Positions 1 to 7,854 are shown, numbered from the stretch's first letter. The stretch is 64,000 nucleotides of DNA from Thorsellia kenyensis (GCF_042432445.1 NZ_JBHLXE010000108.1:62001-126000), one strand, 5' to 3'. The notes: generated by a model from the letters alone, not told the origin. Numbers and translations: made by a program.

Positions 1-1
1 A

Positions 2-463
2 CTTAATATCTCTCGCCAAGATGCTAAGCTATATATGCAAAGATATTTTGAACGCTATCCTGGGGTACTTGATTACATGCAAAGAACGAGGGAGTTTGCC
101 TCTGAGCATGGTTATGTTAAGACACTTGAAGGCCGAAGACTTTACTTGCCCGAAATAAGATCGTCTAATGGCATGCGAAGACAAGCGGCTCAAAGAGAGG
201 CGATAAATGCTCCGATGCAGGGAACAGCCGCAGATATTATTAAATTGGCTATGATTGCTGTAGATAATTGGTTAGCTGAAGATGCGCATTTAGGGATTAA
301 AATGGTGATGCAAGTTCATGATGAGTTGGTTTTCGAAGTGCCTAGAGCGCATTTAGAGCGAGCGACCGATAAAATAAAAATGCTAATGGAAAGTGCTATG
401 ACACTGGATGTGCCTTTACAAGTGGATGTTGGGGTCGGTAATAATTGGGATGAAGCACACTAA
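2..463 (+). CDS. polA: DNA polymerase I, C-terminal part (5' end outside window)
   Basis: This is the last ~153 residues of the polymerase domain of DNA polymerase I, which fills gaps and removes primers in replication and repair. The frame is open from base 2, so the gene begins left of the window. Family A landmarks are visible: a YFERYPGV segment, a GRRLYLP segment, the NAPMQGTAADI helix and the motif C core QVHDELVFEV with its catalytic Asp-Glu pair. It ends in NWDEAH, very like E. coli NWDQAH, so the C-terminus is complete. No terminator is obvious before nudF; only a short perfect palindrome (517-532) lies in the gap. Confidence 0.97.
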   Translation, partial: LNISRQDAKLYMQRYFERYPGVLDYMQRTREFASEHGYVKTLEGRRLYLPEIRSSNGMRRQAAQREAINAPMQGTAADIIKLAMIAVDNWLAEDAHLGIKMVMQVHDELVFEVPRAHLERATDKIKMLMESAMTLDVPLQVDVGVGNNWDEAH

Positions 464-516
464 TTATTGATTAATATTGCGTTATTTTATGTGTGATCAT
501 CATTGAATGAACACTA

Positions 517-532
517 AAAATAGCGCTATTTT
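517..532. repeat. 16-bp perfect palindrome in the polA-nudF gap
   Basis: AAAATAGC followed directly by GCTATTTT. It has no loop, so it is a poor RNA hairpin but a possible dimeric protein site. No family is assigned. Confidence 0.3.
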
Positions 533-588
533 ATTGCTTTGTTTTTATAAATTCAAAGCGCAATATACGAACGAAGAAAGGGCTCTTG

Positions 589-1221
589 ATGATGTCAAAA
601 TTTCCTAAACCTAGTTTTACTCGAGATGATATTGAAATTATTAAAGAAGAGACGGTTTTTAAAGGTTTCTTCACCATGAAGAAATACCATTTCAAGCATG
701 CGCTCTTTAATGGGGGAGTCAGTCAATTGGTACAACGGGAAATTTTGGAAAGAGGCCATGCGGCAATACTCATACCTTATGATCCTATACTGGATAAAGT
801 TGTTCTTATCGAACAAGTGAGATTTGCTGCTCTAGAAACATCGCAATCACCCTGGCTATTTGAGATGGTTGCAGGGATGGTTGAAGAAGGTGAATCGATT
901 GAAGAAGTTGCTCGTCGTGAAGCCGAAGAAGAAGCTGGCCTTGATGTAGGGCGTGTTTATCCTTCATTAAGCTACCTCGCGAGCCCTGGTGGAATGAATG
1001 AGCGCTTAACAATACTGGTTGGTGAAGTTGATAGCACGAAAGCGCAAGGTGTTTATGGCCTATCGCACGAAAATGAAGACATCAAAGTCCATGTTGTTTC
1101 AAGGGAGCAGGCTTATGAAATGGTGAATAATGGATTAATTGATAACGCAGGTTCCGTTATCTCTTTGCTCTGGCTTCAATTAAATTATCAGAAAGTGAAA
1201 GAAGCTTGGTTGGCTAAGTGA
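589..1221 (+). CDS. nudF: ADP-ribose pyrophosphatase (Nudix)
   Basis: Hydrolyses ADP-ribose to AMP and ribose-5-phosphate in the cytoplasm. The 210-residue protein matches the usual length and carries a full Nudix box: G-x5-E-x7-REAEEEAGL, beginning at GMVEEGESIEEVARREAEEEAGL and split here only by position (about residues 102-124). The downstream SYLASPGG and HVVSREQAY segments are typical of NudF. A TTG precedes two consecutive ATGs (589 and 592). I chose 589 because an AGGG sits at a sensible distance upstream. In E. coli nudF is followed directly by yqiB; here a 4.2-kb accessory stretch separates them. Confidence 0.93.
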   Translation: MMSKFPKPSFTRDDIEIIKEETVFKGFFTMKKYHFKHALFNGGVSQLVQREILERGHAAILIPYDPILDKVVLIEQVRFAALETSQSPWLFEMVAGMVEEGESIEEVARREAEEEAGLDVGRVYPSLSYLASPGGMNERLTILVGEVDSTKAQGVYGLSHENEDIKVHVVSREQAYEMVNNGLIDNAGSVISLLWLQLNYQKVKEAWLAK

Positions 1222-1944
1222 TGTTTTAAAAGCAATTTGGTAATGTGTCTCAAGCATTAGTTTAAATATCCCTTTGTAAGTAACAGGATGAGATCGCATT
1301 AACTTATTGTTTTTAAAGTAAGAGGAAAATTAACGTACTGTTATTTATGATTAATTCCGTTTTTTGTTGGTTGGTATCTATTTAGTTTTAAAGCGCCCAG
1401 AAACACTAAATATGGCTATATTATCAGTAATTACGAAAATGAGTACAAAGGTGGGTACAATTTGATATGAAAAATTTAACATAATTATACTCCAATCAAT
1501 TGGTTGAGGGGACGCTTTGATGTGTCGAGAGTTTTTACTCCTGCTAAATGTCAACTGTCGCCCACCAATTAAGTCCTGTAAAATCAAAAAACTTAAAGTT
1601 TTGATTTATCTCTAAACTTAACATAGGCTAAGCAACAGTAGGCCTCTTAAAATCCAGTTATTTCCCTTTTAATCACTGGATTTTAATAACTCGATTTATT
1701 TTTCTTTTAGAATCTATCTAATTTCAATTACTTCCACTTATGCAAGTTCGGGGAGTATTCTTTTTTCATGCAAGTGGTGAGTTATGCTATGAACTTTTTT
1801 TATTTTTGCCTTCTCAATATAGATAAACCCTTCTTTTCGCGTCTGCTGTGAACGTTAACTATTAGGAAGTTAACTTGCTGTATTTGAGATGGTGGTAGGC
1901 CCACCAGTATCGGCTAGCAAGAGTTGGTACTAAATCGACCCTAA
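1222..1944. other. Long non-coding stretch at the left edge of the accessory island
   Basis: About 720 bases with no convincing gene; all frames are interrupted and the DNA is AT-rich. It contains a perfect 10-bp inverted repeat (1649-1684) and short palindromes near 1586 and 1856. It lies immediately upstream of a toxin stump, so it may be decayed coding DNA of the lost 5' part of the toxin gene or of a mobile element. I could not reconstruct any protein from it. Confidence 0.4.
1649..1684. repeat. Inverted repeat, 10-bp perfect arms
   Basis: AAAATCCAGT (1649-1658) and ACTGGATTTT (1675-1684) flank a 16-base loop. A short T-rich stretch follows on the + strand, so it could act as a weak terminator. 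No adjacent gene needs one. Confidence 0.35.
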
Positions 1945-2199
1945 CTGCATTGTAGCCCCCAAATATGTGTTGAAGTAAAAAATTATGATTTGAACTTAAA
2001 TGTCAATGGGTTAGTTAATCAACTTGCAAAGCAAGCAAAGGCGCGACAGCAGCACCTGCCTGGAAACATAAAGCAGCAAGTGTATTTAGATACCAGAGGG
2101 CAGAATGTTACTCAAGCACAATTAGAAAGAGTTAAGGATTTAATTGTACAAAAATCAAATGGGATAATTAAACGTGAATATATAGAGTTTATATACTAA
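1945..2199 (+). pseudogene. 3' stump of a CdiA-type contact-dependent inhibition toxin
   Basis: The open frame after a stop at 1942 encodes about 84 residues with no ATG or ribosome-binding site at a plausible start. It resembles the extreme C-terminus of CDI nuclease toxins. VEVKNY carries the E-x-K pair typical of PD-(D/E)xK-fold nucleases, followed by a Gln/Lys-rich helix, then VYLDTRGQNVT, then a VQKSNGII segment and a short hydrophobic end. The signal-bearing filament, the pretoxin region and the N-terminal part of the nuclease domain (with the expected upstream acidic catalytic residue) are all missing. The stump is therefore probably inactive. It ends 12 bases before the next gene, the usual toxin-then-immunity spacing. 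The family assignment comes from motif memory, not a search. Confidence 0.65.
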
Positions 2200-2211
2200 G
2201 GAGATATTTAT

Positions 2212-2610
2212 ATGAGCAATGCAGGTTTTAGTGGTGGTTTTATATTAAGTGAGACGGGAACAATTGAGGAAATGGAGAGTTTTTTTAATGCTCTTTATGC
2301 CGCAGTGCCTGACGACTGTGTTTATTTAATTGATGATTTATACTATCGGTATATTAAATTTGAGGACATAAAAAAATTTGAACAACTCATTCAATCATTA
2401 AAATTAAAAATCAATCAACGATATGAAAATCATATCAATAAATTACTGGAAGTGACTGCTAACGCTGATTCCAATTACATTAAACGTCAAATGCTTGCAC
2501 CAGTTAGGACCGTTAATGCAAATATTTTCAAATATGCAATATTGAAAGAAATACCTTTAGAGGAAATTGATAAAATGACTAACAACGATATTCCATATTG
2601 GAAACGTTAG
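2212..2610 (+). CDS. Probable immunity protein paired with the CDI-type toxin stump
   Basis: An intact 132-residue cytoplasmic protein, mostly helical, acidic in its first half and without signal peptide or membrane segment. It starts at ATG 2212 behind a strong AAGGAG. I recognise no named family. Its role as CdiI-like immunity is inferred only from position: directly downstream of the toxin C-terminus, same strand, 12-base gap, and small size. If correct, the cell keeps the immunity gene after losing the toxin, which protects it from toxin-bearing siblings. An unrelated small island protein cannot be excluded. Confidence 0.6.
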   Translation: MSNAGFSGGFILSETGTIEEMESFFNALYAAVPDDCVYLIDDLYYRYIKFEDIKKFEQLIQSLKLKINQRYENHINKLLEVTANADSNYIKRQMLAPVRTVNANIFKYAILKEIPLEEIDKMTNNDIPYWKR

Positions 2611-2710
2611 TTCATACGTTTCATTTTAATCTTAATTTGAAATCATTGCACAGGTTTTAGTATTGTGTCTTCATGCTAATCAGTGCAATAAAGGGTACCT
2701 GTAGCGTGAC

Positions 2711-2730
2711 GTAAATTGAGTCCAATTTAC
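2711..2730. repeat. Short hairpin, 8-bp perfect arms
   Basis: GTAAATTG (2711-2718), AGTC loop, CAATTTAC (2723-2730). It lies between the immunity gene and the Sel1-repeat gene, 44 bases before a second, longer inverted repeat. It lacks a U-tract. Confidence 0.35.
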
Positions 2731-2774
2731 AGCGTATATGTATTATTTTAACTCTCTGACATACTAGCCGTGTC

Positions 2775-2813
2775 ATTGTTTGAATGACTTGCTGGAAAAA
2801 GCATTCAAACAAT
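2775..2813. repeat. Inverted repeat, 12-bp perfect arms
   Basis: ATTGTTTGAATG (2775-2786) and CATTCAAACAAT (2802-2813) around a 15-base loop, about 60 bases before the Sel1-repeat start. There is no U-tract, so it is not a standard terminator. It could be an operator, an mRNA-stabilising hairpin or a leftover transposon end. Confidence 0.45.
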
Positions 2814-2875
2814 TGACTCTCTAAATTTATCTTAACCTTATCCTAAATTGGTTATAATTGCTTAATAGAGAACAC

Positions 2876-4015
2876 ATGAAATTCTTAAAGACGTATATTG
2901 ATAAAATTCAAAGTAGTTTTAAATCTAGTAAAAATTCTGATGAGATAGTATCTAAAGATGAAAATCTTCTGTCTTTAACCCCTGAAAAACACTATAACCT
3001 AGCGCTTTCATTTGCGCAAAACCCTCAAGATTTAAGTCAGTATAAAAAAGCACTTGCACATTATACCCAAGCGGCAGAGCATGGGCATGAATACGCACAA
3101 TTTAATTTAGCGTTAATTTACTTTTCAAAGGAAGATAAGCACTACGATATAGAAAAAGCCATAAAGTATTTTTTGATGGCTGCAGAGCAAGGTAATGAGA
3201 AGGCACAATTTCAATTAGGTGTCATTTATTCCTCAGGAGAAAATTACCCACCTGATTATGCAAAAGCGAGAACGTATTACGAATTATCTATTGAAAAAGA
3301 GCATCCAAATGCATTATTTAATTTGGGACTCATGTATTTTAATGGTCATGGTGTCACACTTGATGAGGCAAAAGCCCATGAATATTTTGAACGTGCAGCA
3401 TTACACAACTTACCAGATGCCCTTTATATGTGCGGCGAAACTTTTTTTCGAGGACGCGTGGTTCCTAGAGACATACCTAAAGCCATTCAGTATTATGAGG
3501 CAGCCGCTGAACTTGGTCATGCTGGCGCACAAAATATGTTAGGCGTCATGCATATGCATGGTGAGGGATTTCCAACTAACATGAGAAAAGCTGAAGAGTA
3601 CCTTGTCGCTTCAGCAGCACAAGGGCATGTGGAATCTATGTTTATCCTTGGTGTTATGTATGAACAGGGCTATTTAGGCAGTAACGATTATTTCAAAGCC
3701 AAATATTATTATGAACTTGCTACATGGCAAGGTCATGTTGTCGCGCATTATAACCTTGGGGTTATGTATACTACAGGATTAGGTGTTGAGCAAGATTTTC
3801 AAATGGCGTGCCGTTATTATGAGTTTGCTGCAGCGCGTAATCATGCAAAGTCATGTTTTAATTTAGCAATAATTTATGAGTATGGTGATGGCGGGGTTGA
3901 GATAGATTTGTTAAAAGCAGAAAAATTATATCAAACAGCTTGTGAAAATGGAAATCAAGATGCTTGCGAAAATTATAAGCGACTTTCGTTAACTAGGCGG
4001 AACTTGTCATGGTAG
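2876..4015 (+). CDS. Sel1-like repeat (SLR/TPR-type) protein
   Basis: The 379-residue protein is built almost wholly of Sel1-type repeats of ~36 residues. The pattern recurs as A..YY..AA..GH..A...LG.MY..G.G...D, from about residue 40 to the end, giving roughly eight to nine helix-turn-helix units. The N-terminal ~35 residues are polar and Lys/Ser-rich, with no signal peptide, so it is probably cytoplasmic. Such solenoids bind other proteins, and in several polymorphic-toxin loci Sel1 proteins act as immunity or adaptor proteins. Its place two genes from a toxin stump makes that plausible, but this is inference. ATG 2876 is preferred over an in-frame TTG at 2858; both have weak ribosome-binding sites. 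Confidence 0.85.
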   Translation: MKFLKTYIDKIQSSFKSSKNSDEIVSKDENLLSLTPEKHYNLALSFAQNPQDLSQYKKALAHYTQAAEHGHEYAQFNLALIYFSKEDKHYDIEKAIKYFLMAAEQGNEKAQFQLGVIYSSGENYPPDYAKARTYYELSIEKEHPNALFNLGLMYFNGHGVTLDEAKAHEYFERAALHNLPDALYMCGETFFRGRVVPRDIPKAIQYYEAAAELGHAGAQNMLGVMHMHGEGFPTNMRKAEEYLVASAAQGHVESMFILGVMYEQGYLGSNDYFKAKYYYELATWQGHVVAHYNLGVMYTTGLGVEQDFQMACRYYEFAAARNHAKSCFNLAIIYEYGDGGVEIDLLKAEKLYQTACENGNQDACENYKRLSLTRRNLSW

Positions 4016-4052
4016 TCATAAGGGGGTAATGTTGACGTATCAATGGATATTT

Positions 4053-4310
4053 TTATGAGCTAATCAGGTTTAATCTTCTCGGTTTTTTTTTATTTTGAGA
4101 TGGTGGGATACTGCTATTTAGGCAATTGAAACCGACTGGATTCGATAAATCAACTGTTAATTCAATGAAAGTATTAATGATATCAATTGCAGCTTTGAAA
4201 TCACCATTATAAGACGACAAAAACTCTCGAGCCGAGCCGACAAATTGATAAGTGTTGATCGCTTTTTCGTCAACATTTTGGTTAAGGTCGAGGTTGTATT
4301 CATAGCGCAT
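4053..4310 (-). CDS. Hypothetical small protein in accessory island
   Basis: An 85-residue ORF with no family I recognise, convergent with the Sel1 gene. The first two thirds look protein-like (helical, mixed polar/hydrophobic, ending ELTVDLSNPVGF). The tail is short and basic. An in-frame GTG at 4322 would add four residues. There is no clear ribosome-binding site and the next 250 bases upstream are empty, so it may be a gene fragment or not a gene at all. Confidence 0.25.
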   Translation of the reverse strand: MRYEYNLDLNQNVDEKAINTYQFVGSAREFLSSYNGDFKAAIDIINTFIELTVDLSNPVGFNCLNSSIPPSQNKKKPRRLNLISS

Positions 4311-4582
4311 AGTATACACCACGTTTTTTTTGGCAAAAAAAGTGCCTTTAAATGCGGTTTAGCGAGCTTTAAATTATTTCCTCTCAGAGGTGGGTGTGGA
4401 ATAACAGATTAAGGGCTTGATGAGCTTTGGAGGATCGTTAAATGTGCAAATATTGAGACTCTAAAATAAGTAATGAAAAACAGAAAAAACACTAAAAACC
4501 CCGTCAAAAACATTTACAAATCTAGTTTAAACGAAGATACCTGAATGGTTACCATAAATCTACTTATTGACTGCATCTAATT
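4311..4582. other. Non-coding stretch between hypothetical ORF and transposase remnant
   Basis: No ORF of note. On the minus strand, the bases just beyond the IS256-type stop (about 4500-4570) still give short peptides resembling the family's final helix in a shifted frame. Part of this stretch is therefore probably decayed IS DNA. I see no intact terminal inverted repeat. Confidence 0.35.
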
Positions 4583-4807
4583 TCATATGCGCACAGTCCA
4601 TTTTTTAGAGGCAGCCTTAATGGACAAATAAACCACTTTTTTAACAGAATATTTGTTAGGAAATATTTTAAGCTTTTTAATTGCATGGCAGATAACACTG
4701 TTCAGGGATTCAATGACATTAGTTGTATCGATAACCATCACGATTGACTTCCATGGCATTTGGATTTGGTAGCGTAAATTGCATGAGCGACACTTCCTTA
4801 AAATCAA
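4583..4807 (-). pseudogene. IS256-family transposase, C-terminal remnant
   Basis: About 50 residues match the conserved C-terminal block of IS256-type (mutator-like) DDE transposases. The run begins IDTTNVIESLNSVI, where intact members read IYTTNAIESLNS, continues with a Lys-rich segment, then VKKVVYL and AASKKW, and stops early at 4583. The catalytic domain upstream is absent; the reading frame before ~4740 does not look like the family. It abuts the truncated ISNCY-type transposase, which suggests an insertion or deletion that fused two dead elements. Confidence 0.8.
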
Positions 4808-5343
4808 AACTGAGCAGGTAGAGTTGAGCTGGTGGCATCATCAATAAAAACTATCAATGTGTATTTATCAGCCCTACCTTCAAACCAATCATGAGGGAAA
4901 CCATCTATTTGAACGCGCTCACCATGAGAAGGTCTGGGTGAGCAACTCGAATGTGCGCATTTATTATTTTTTGTCTTATCTTTCAGAGTGTTAGTATGGA
5001 TAATTATCTGTCTTATTGTTTTGCAACTGAGTGTAACCTTATCTTTTTCAGTTAAATATTCATGCACTAATGTCGGTCCAAAGTCTGAATATTTAGACTG
5101 AATGCACTCAACAATCTTGGTTTCAATATCAGTAGGAGTTTGTCTAGTAGATGGTTTGCCTCGTCTTTGTGATACAATACCATCAATTCCATTTTCTTTA
5201 TATTTGATGAAAAGTCTTTTAAGATGCCTATAAATTACTCTAAGTGACTTAGCGGCTGTGACTTCAGTGATTTCTTTTCTGAGATATTTTTCAACAACAA
5301 AGTCACTATCTTTTTCTTTTAAAGAATATGCATTTTGCGTCAT
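4804..5343 (-). pseudogene. ISNCY-type transposase, 3'-truncated
   Basis: 179 residues from the natural N-terminus. An HTH region (about 1-70) includes SLKEKDSDFVVEKYL, then RRGKPSTRQTP, DFGPTLVHEYL, and the RVQIDGFPHDWFEGR block with the first catalytic Asp. The IVFIDDAT segment carries the second. Intact members are over twice as long, so the last catalytic Glu and the C-terminal half are missing. The frame ends in junk residues next to the IS256 remnant. The short GTGACAATCAGAAACTGCAC block at 5399-5418 resembles the terminal region of such elements and may mark its original right end. Confidence 0.8.
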
Positions 5344-5398
5344 AAGTTAGTCTAGTCCTTTTGAATTAAGTAAAACTTGCGTGATTAAATTATATTTA

Positions 5399-5418
5399 GT
5401 GACAATCAGAAACTGCAC
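5399..5418. mobile_element. Possible terminal end of the ISNCY-type element
   Basis: A 20-base block upstream of the transposase start, between it and yqiB. Assignment rests on memory of similar element ends. The partner repeat is not visible because the other end is deleted. Confidence 0.25.
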
Positions 5419-5469
5419 TAGGAAGAACTTTAACAGAATGCTCTAACACAATTTGGTAATACGCACACT

Positions 5470-5988
5470 ATGTTTGAAAAAATAATACGGTATAAACCAA
5501 GATTAAGTACGTTTCAACTTTTAGGTGAAAATAATTTCAAACTTCTTTTGCATTTACTCCCTGAGGGTAAAGAAGATTCTGTTATTTATCAAATAGGCCA
5601 GCAGAACTTTTGTTTACGTTATGTAGAGCAAACGAACTATACGAGCCTTGTTACTTTAACTTGGGATACTCGGCTAGTAGATCTTAACTATGTGGATAAA
5701 GAGGATAAAAATAGCCAATCGATTGTCTTTTCAGATAGTGAAAACCTTTTTTTATCTAAAGGCATGAAGAGTAATTTACTGATCAGATTATATTATGATG
5801 CTAAATTAGCAGAAGTTTTAGCCAAAAACAGAAAGCCTTATGAAGGCAAATATTTTTATCCTAATGCGGATTTATTGCAAGTTGATGAAAAAGAGCGGTT
5901 AAATCTTTTTTTATATGAATGGTTAAGAGCGTGTATTTTTATGGGGAAAAAAAGCTCAAATACACGACACAATAACTCGGCGCCATAA
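5470..5988 (+). CDS. yqiB: YqiB-like DUF1249 protein
   Basis: 172 residues matching the DUF1249 pattern of E. coli YqiB. There is an N-terminal helix with FxLLGENNFKLLLHLLP, then YVEQTNYTSLVTLTW, LIRLYYDAKLAEV, YPNADLLQVDEKERLN and FLYEWLRACI. The biochemical function is unknown. In E. coli the order is nudF-yqiB-cpdA; here yqiB follows the accessory island and cpdA is not next. The C-terminal tail after GKKSS is polar and short. The Shine-Dalgarno is weak. The normal upstream partner has been displaced, so the gene probably needs its own promoter in 5344-5469, where the ISNCY end also lies. Confidence 0.85.
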   Translation: MFEKIIRYKPRLSTFQLLGENNFKLLLHLLPEGKEDSVIYQIGQQNFCLRYVEQTNYTSLVTLTWDTRLVDLNYVDKEDKNSQSIVFSDSENLFLSKGMKSNLLIRLYYDAKLAEVLAKNRKPYEGKYFYPNADLLQVDEKERLNLFLYEWLRACIFMGKKSSNTRHNNSAP

Positions 5989-5995
5989 CTCGGCA

Positions 5996-6955
5996 CTATA
6001 ACGATAATTCAGATAACTTGATGATCTGGATATCGTCTGGTAAGTCATTGAGTCGGCGCTCTAACACATTAATTGTTGTTTGGTAAGGATGGCCTATAGC
6101 AATCGCATACCCCTTTTTTCTAGCTAAGTGGATCGCTTTGTCCAGTTGTTTTTCAATGTAGTGCTCATTTTGCTCATTATCTAAAAATACATCTCTTTGA
6201 AAGAGTTTACCTGCAAACATCTCCTGCTCTGCGGCGGTATAAACTTGGCTTTTTCCTGTGGTCAAACTGTCTAAAAAAAATAGGGATGTATCATTGAGGG
6301 TATGGAATACTTTTTGCATTCCTTCTAAAGACGAGGTCATCGCACTGCCTGTATGGTTATTCATTCCGACGGCAAAAGGAATGCTTTCTATTGCATCGTG
6401 GATTATTTCATCAATTTGTCCTTGGGACATCTCTGCAAAAAGTGTATTGTCTTCTACAAATCTTCCTCCTTTTGCTCGCATGGGTTGATGAATAATTATT
6501 TCACGGCCTTTTTCATTGGCCAAGATGGCTCTCTCTTTTGCATATGGGCTTTGTGGTAAAATCGCTATGGTCACAGGTAGGTCAATGACCGCAAGATCGC
6601 GTTTAGAATAACCGATATCATCAATAACGATGATCAATTTTGCTGACTCATTTGATTGCGTGATTTTCATTTCATCTTGCTTCTGATGTGTTTTTTCATA
6701 AAAAGCTGAAATGTTATTGACTGAGATTTCATCAAGAACGGCATTTGAGGATTTAATCGTATTGTCCGCAGCGCTATGTGGAACATTAAGCTGATTGTAT
6801 GCAAATAATTGTTTACTCGCATAAGAGGGACTTAGCCGCAGTCCTAGAGGGTCTTTTGTATTGGCAAAGGCTATTGAATAAGAGAAAGATAAGTAAAAAA
6901 GTATAAGTAAAGAGACTAGGCTGATAGCATAGGGTTTACGTTTGATAGAGAGCAT
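5996..6955 (-). CDS. yibQ: YibQ-type divergent polysaccharide deacetylase
   Basis: A 319-residue exported protein. An N-terminal hydrophobic signal (about residues 10-32, ending SIAFA) precedes a low-complexity linker and the DUF610/YibQ domain (about 105-317). Landmarks are IIVIDDIGYS, IAILPQSPY, EIIIHQPMRA, GMNNHTGSAMTS, FFLDSLTT, QRDVFLDNE and IAIGHPY. These supply the metal- and substrate-site Asp/His residues of the NodB-like fold. The substrate is not established; a cell-wall or envelope glycan role is assumed from the family. It converges on yqiB with 7 bases between stops and lies 55 bases downstream of the Nudix gene on the same strand. Confidence 0.88.
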   Translation of the reverse strand: MLSIKRKPYAISLVSLLILFYLSFSYSIAFANTKDPLGLRLSPSYASKQLFAYNQLNVPHSAADNTIKSSNAVLDEISVNNISAFYEKTHQKQDEMKITQSNESAKLIIVIDDIGYSKRDLAVIDLPVTIAILPQSPYAKERAILANEKGREIIIHQPMRAKGGRFVEDNTLFAEMSQGQIDEIIHDAIESIPFAVGMNNHTGSAMTSSLEGMQKVFHTLNDTSLFFLDSLTTGKSQVYTAAEQEMFAGKLFQRDVFLDNEQNEHYIEKQLDKAIHLARKKGYAIAIGHPYQTTINVLERRLNDLPDDIQIIKLSELSL

Positions 6956-7010
6956 CCTTCTTATTATCCTTTATCAAATAGAGTGAAGTCTATGGGCTAT
7001 ATAAGACAAT

Positions 7011-7745
7011 TTAGAGTACAAATAATTCTCTTTTTTCATTAGGTAATATAGGTTGGCCCAAATCCACTGAAACCACTCCAGTTCTGTTAAGAACTCCTTG
7101 AACAATTTTTTTCGAGAACTGAGAAACAAGATCACTTTGAAAGAACTCCTCAATAGGTAACCACTTCGCAAATTCAATTTCTTCAGTGTCTTGCACATTG
7201 ATGTTATCATTTTTAGGGGTTAAATGGCAGGCTAAATAGATATTAGATTTATTCAGTTGATAAGGTGTTTTACTAGCCACTGCAATGATGCTACTTAAAG
7301 AAGTCAGTATACCAGTTTCTTCATAAGTTTCTCTGATCACTCCTTCTTCTATAGACTCATCAAGTTCCATATGACCACCAGGTAATTTATACCAATGGGT
7401 TAGATGTTCTTTGATGATTAAAATTTTTGATTGATGTTCATTAAGTACAACGCCGCCTAATCCTATGGTATGAGTTGGTGAAAAGGGAACGTAGACATCT
7501 GGTTTGATTTTTAATACTAAGGTAATGGCCTGCTCTTCACAGCTATGAAAAATAAAACCTCTGCTTGTTAACGTATTGATTAATGTTGACTGCTCTCTTT
7601 GGAGTGTTATCCAAATAATTCTCTTAGCATTTTGTTTTGCAAAAGAGATCACCGTGTCAATCTCGATAGCAAATTGTGCTTCGCTTTTAGGGAAATCATT
7701 ATGAAGAGTAATTCCTTGATAAATATCACTATCAAATGTGAGCAT
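7011..7745 (-). CDS. Nudix hydrolase with N-terminal pre-Nudix domain
   Basis: 244 residues in two parts. Residues ~1-90 (starting MLTFDSDIYQGITL, with IIWITLQREQSTLINTL) match the pre-Nudix domain known from NUDT6 and plant AtNUDT proteins. Residues ~95-240 are a Nudix fold, with KLPGGHMELDESIEE then RETYEETGI fitting G-x5-E-x7-REUxEExGU. Substrate unknown; it should hydrolyse a nucleoside diphosphate linked to another group. This two-domain form is better known in eukaryotes and some bacteria, and is unlike the housekeeping MutT/NudF types. It sits between ilvE and yibQ on one strand. Confidence 0.85.
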   Translation of the reverse strand: MLTFDSDIYQGITLHNDFPKSEAQFAIEIDTVISFAKQNAKRIIWITLQREQSTLINTLTSRGFIFHSCEEQAITLVLKIKPDVYVPFSPTHTIGLGGVVLNEHQSKILIIKEHLTHWYKLPGGHMELDESIEEGVIRETYEETGILTSLSSIIAVASKTPYQLNKSNIYLACHLTPKNDNINVQDTEEIEFAKWLPIEEFFQSDLVSQFSKKIVQGVLNRTGVVSVDLGQPILPNEKRELFVL

Positions 7746-7810
7746 ATTATTACACCGATCTAAAGAAGCAAAATAGAGACTAAAGAGAATAAGGATAAAA
7801 AGAGGGGATT

Positions 7811-7832
7811 ACACGGAGTATTTACTCCGTGT
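7811..7832 (-). terminator. Hairpin between ilvE and the Nudix gene
   Basis: ACACGGAGTA, TT loop, TACTCCGTGT: a 10-bp perfect stem. Read leftward, it is followed after nine bases by a short run of Ts. It is probably a weak terminator or processing hairpin for ilvE mRNA. Confidence 0.5.
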
Positions 7833-7854
7833 ATAAGCAGTATGAAACAGCTAT

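Noticed and set aside
595..816. Many open frames of 60-90 codons antisense to, or in other frames within, housekeeping genes
   Set aside because: Each overlaps a well-supported gene and lacks its own ribosome-binding site or family signal.
1441..1475. GAGTACAAAGGTGGGTACAA, similar to the start region of some tRNA-linked integrase genes
   Set aside because: No integrase-like reading frame or tRNA gene follows on either strand, so the likeness is probably chance.
1378..1587. A 69-codon open frame on the minus strand in the island gap
   Set aside because: No ribosome-binding site and no recognisable protein pattern; AT-rich DNA gives such frames by chance.
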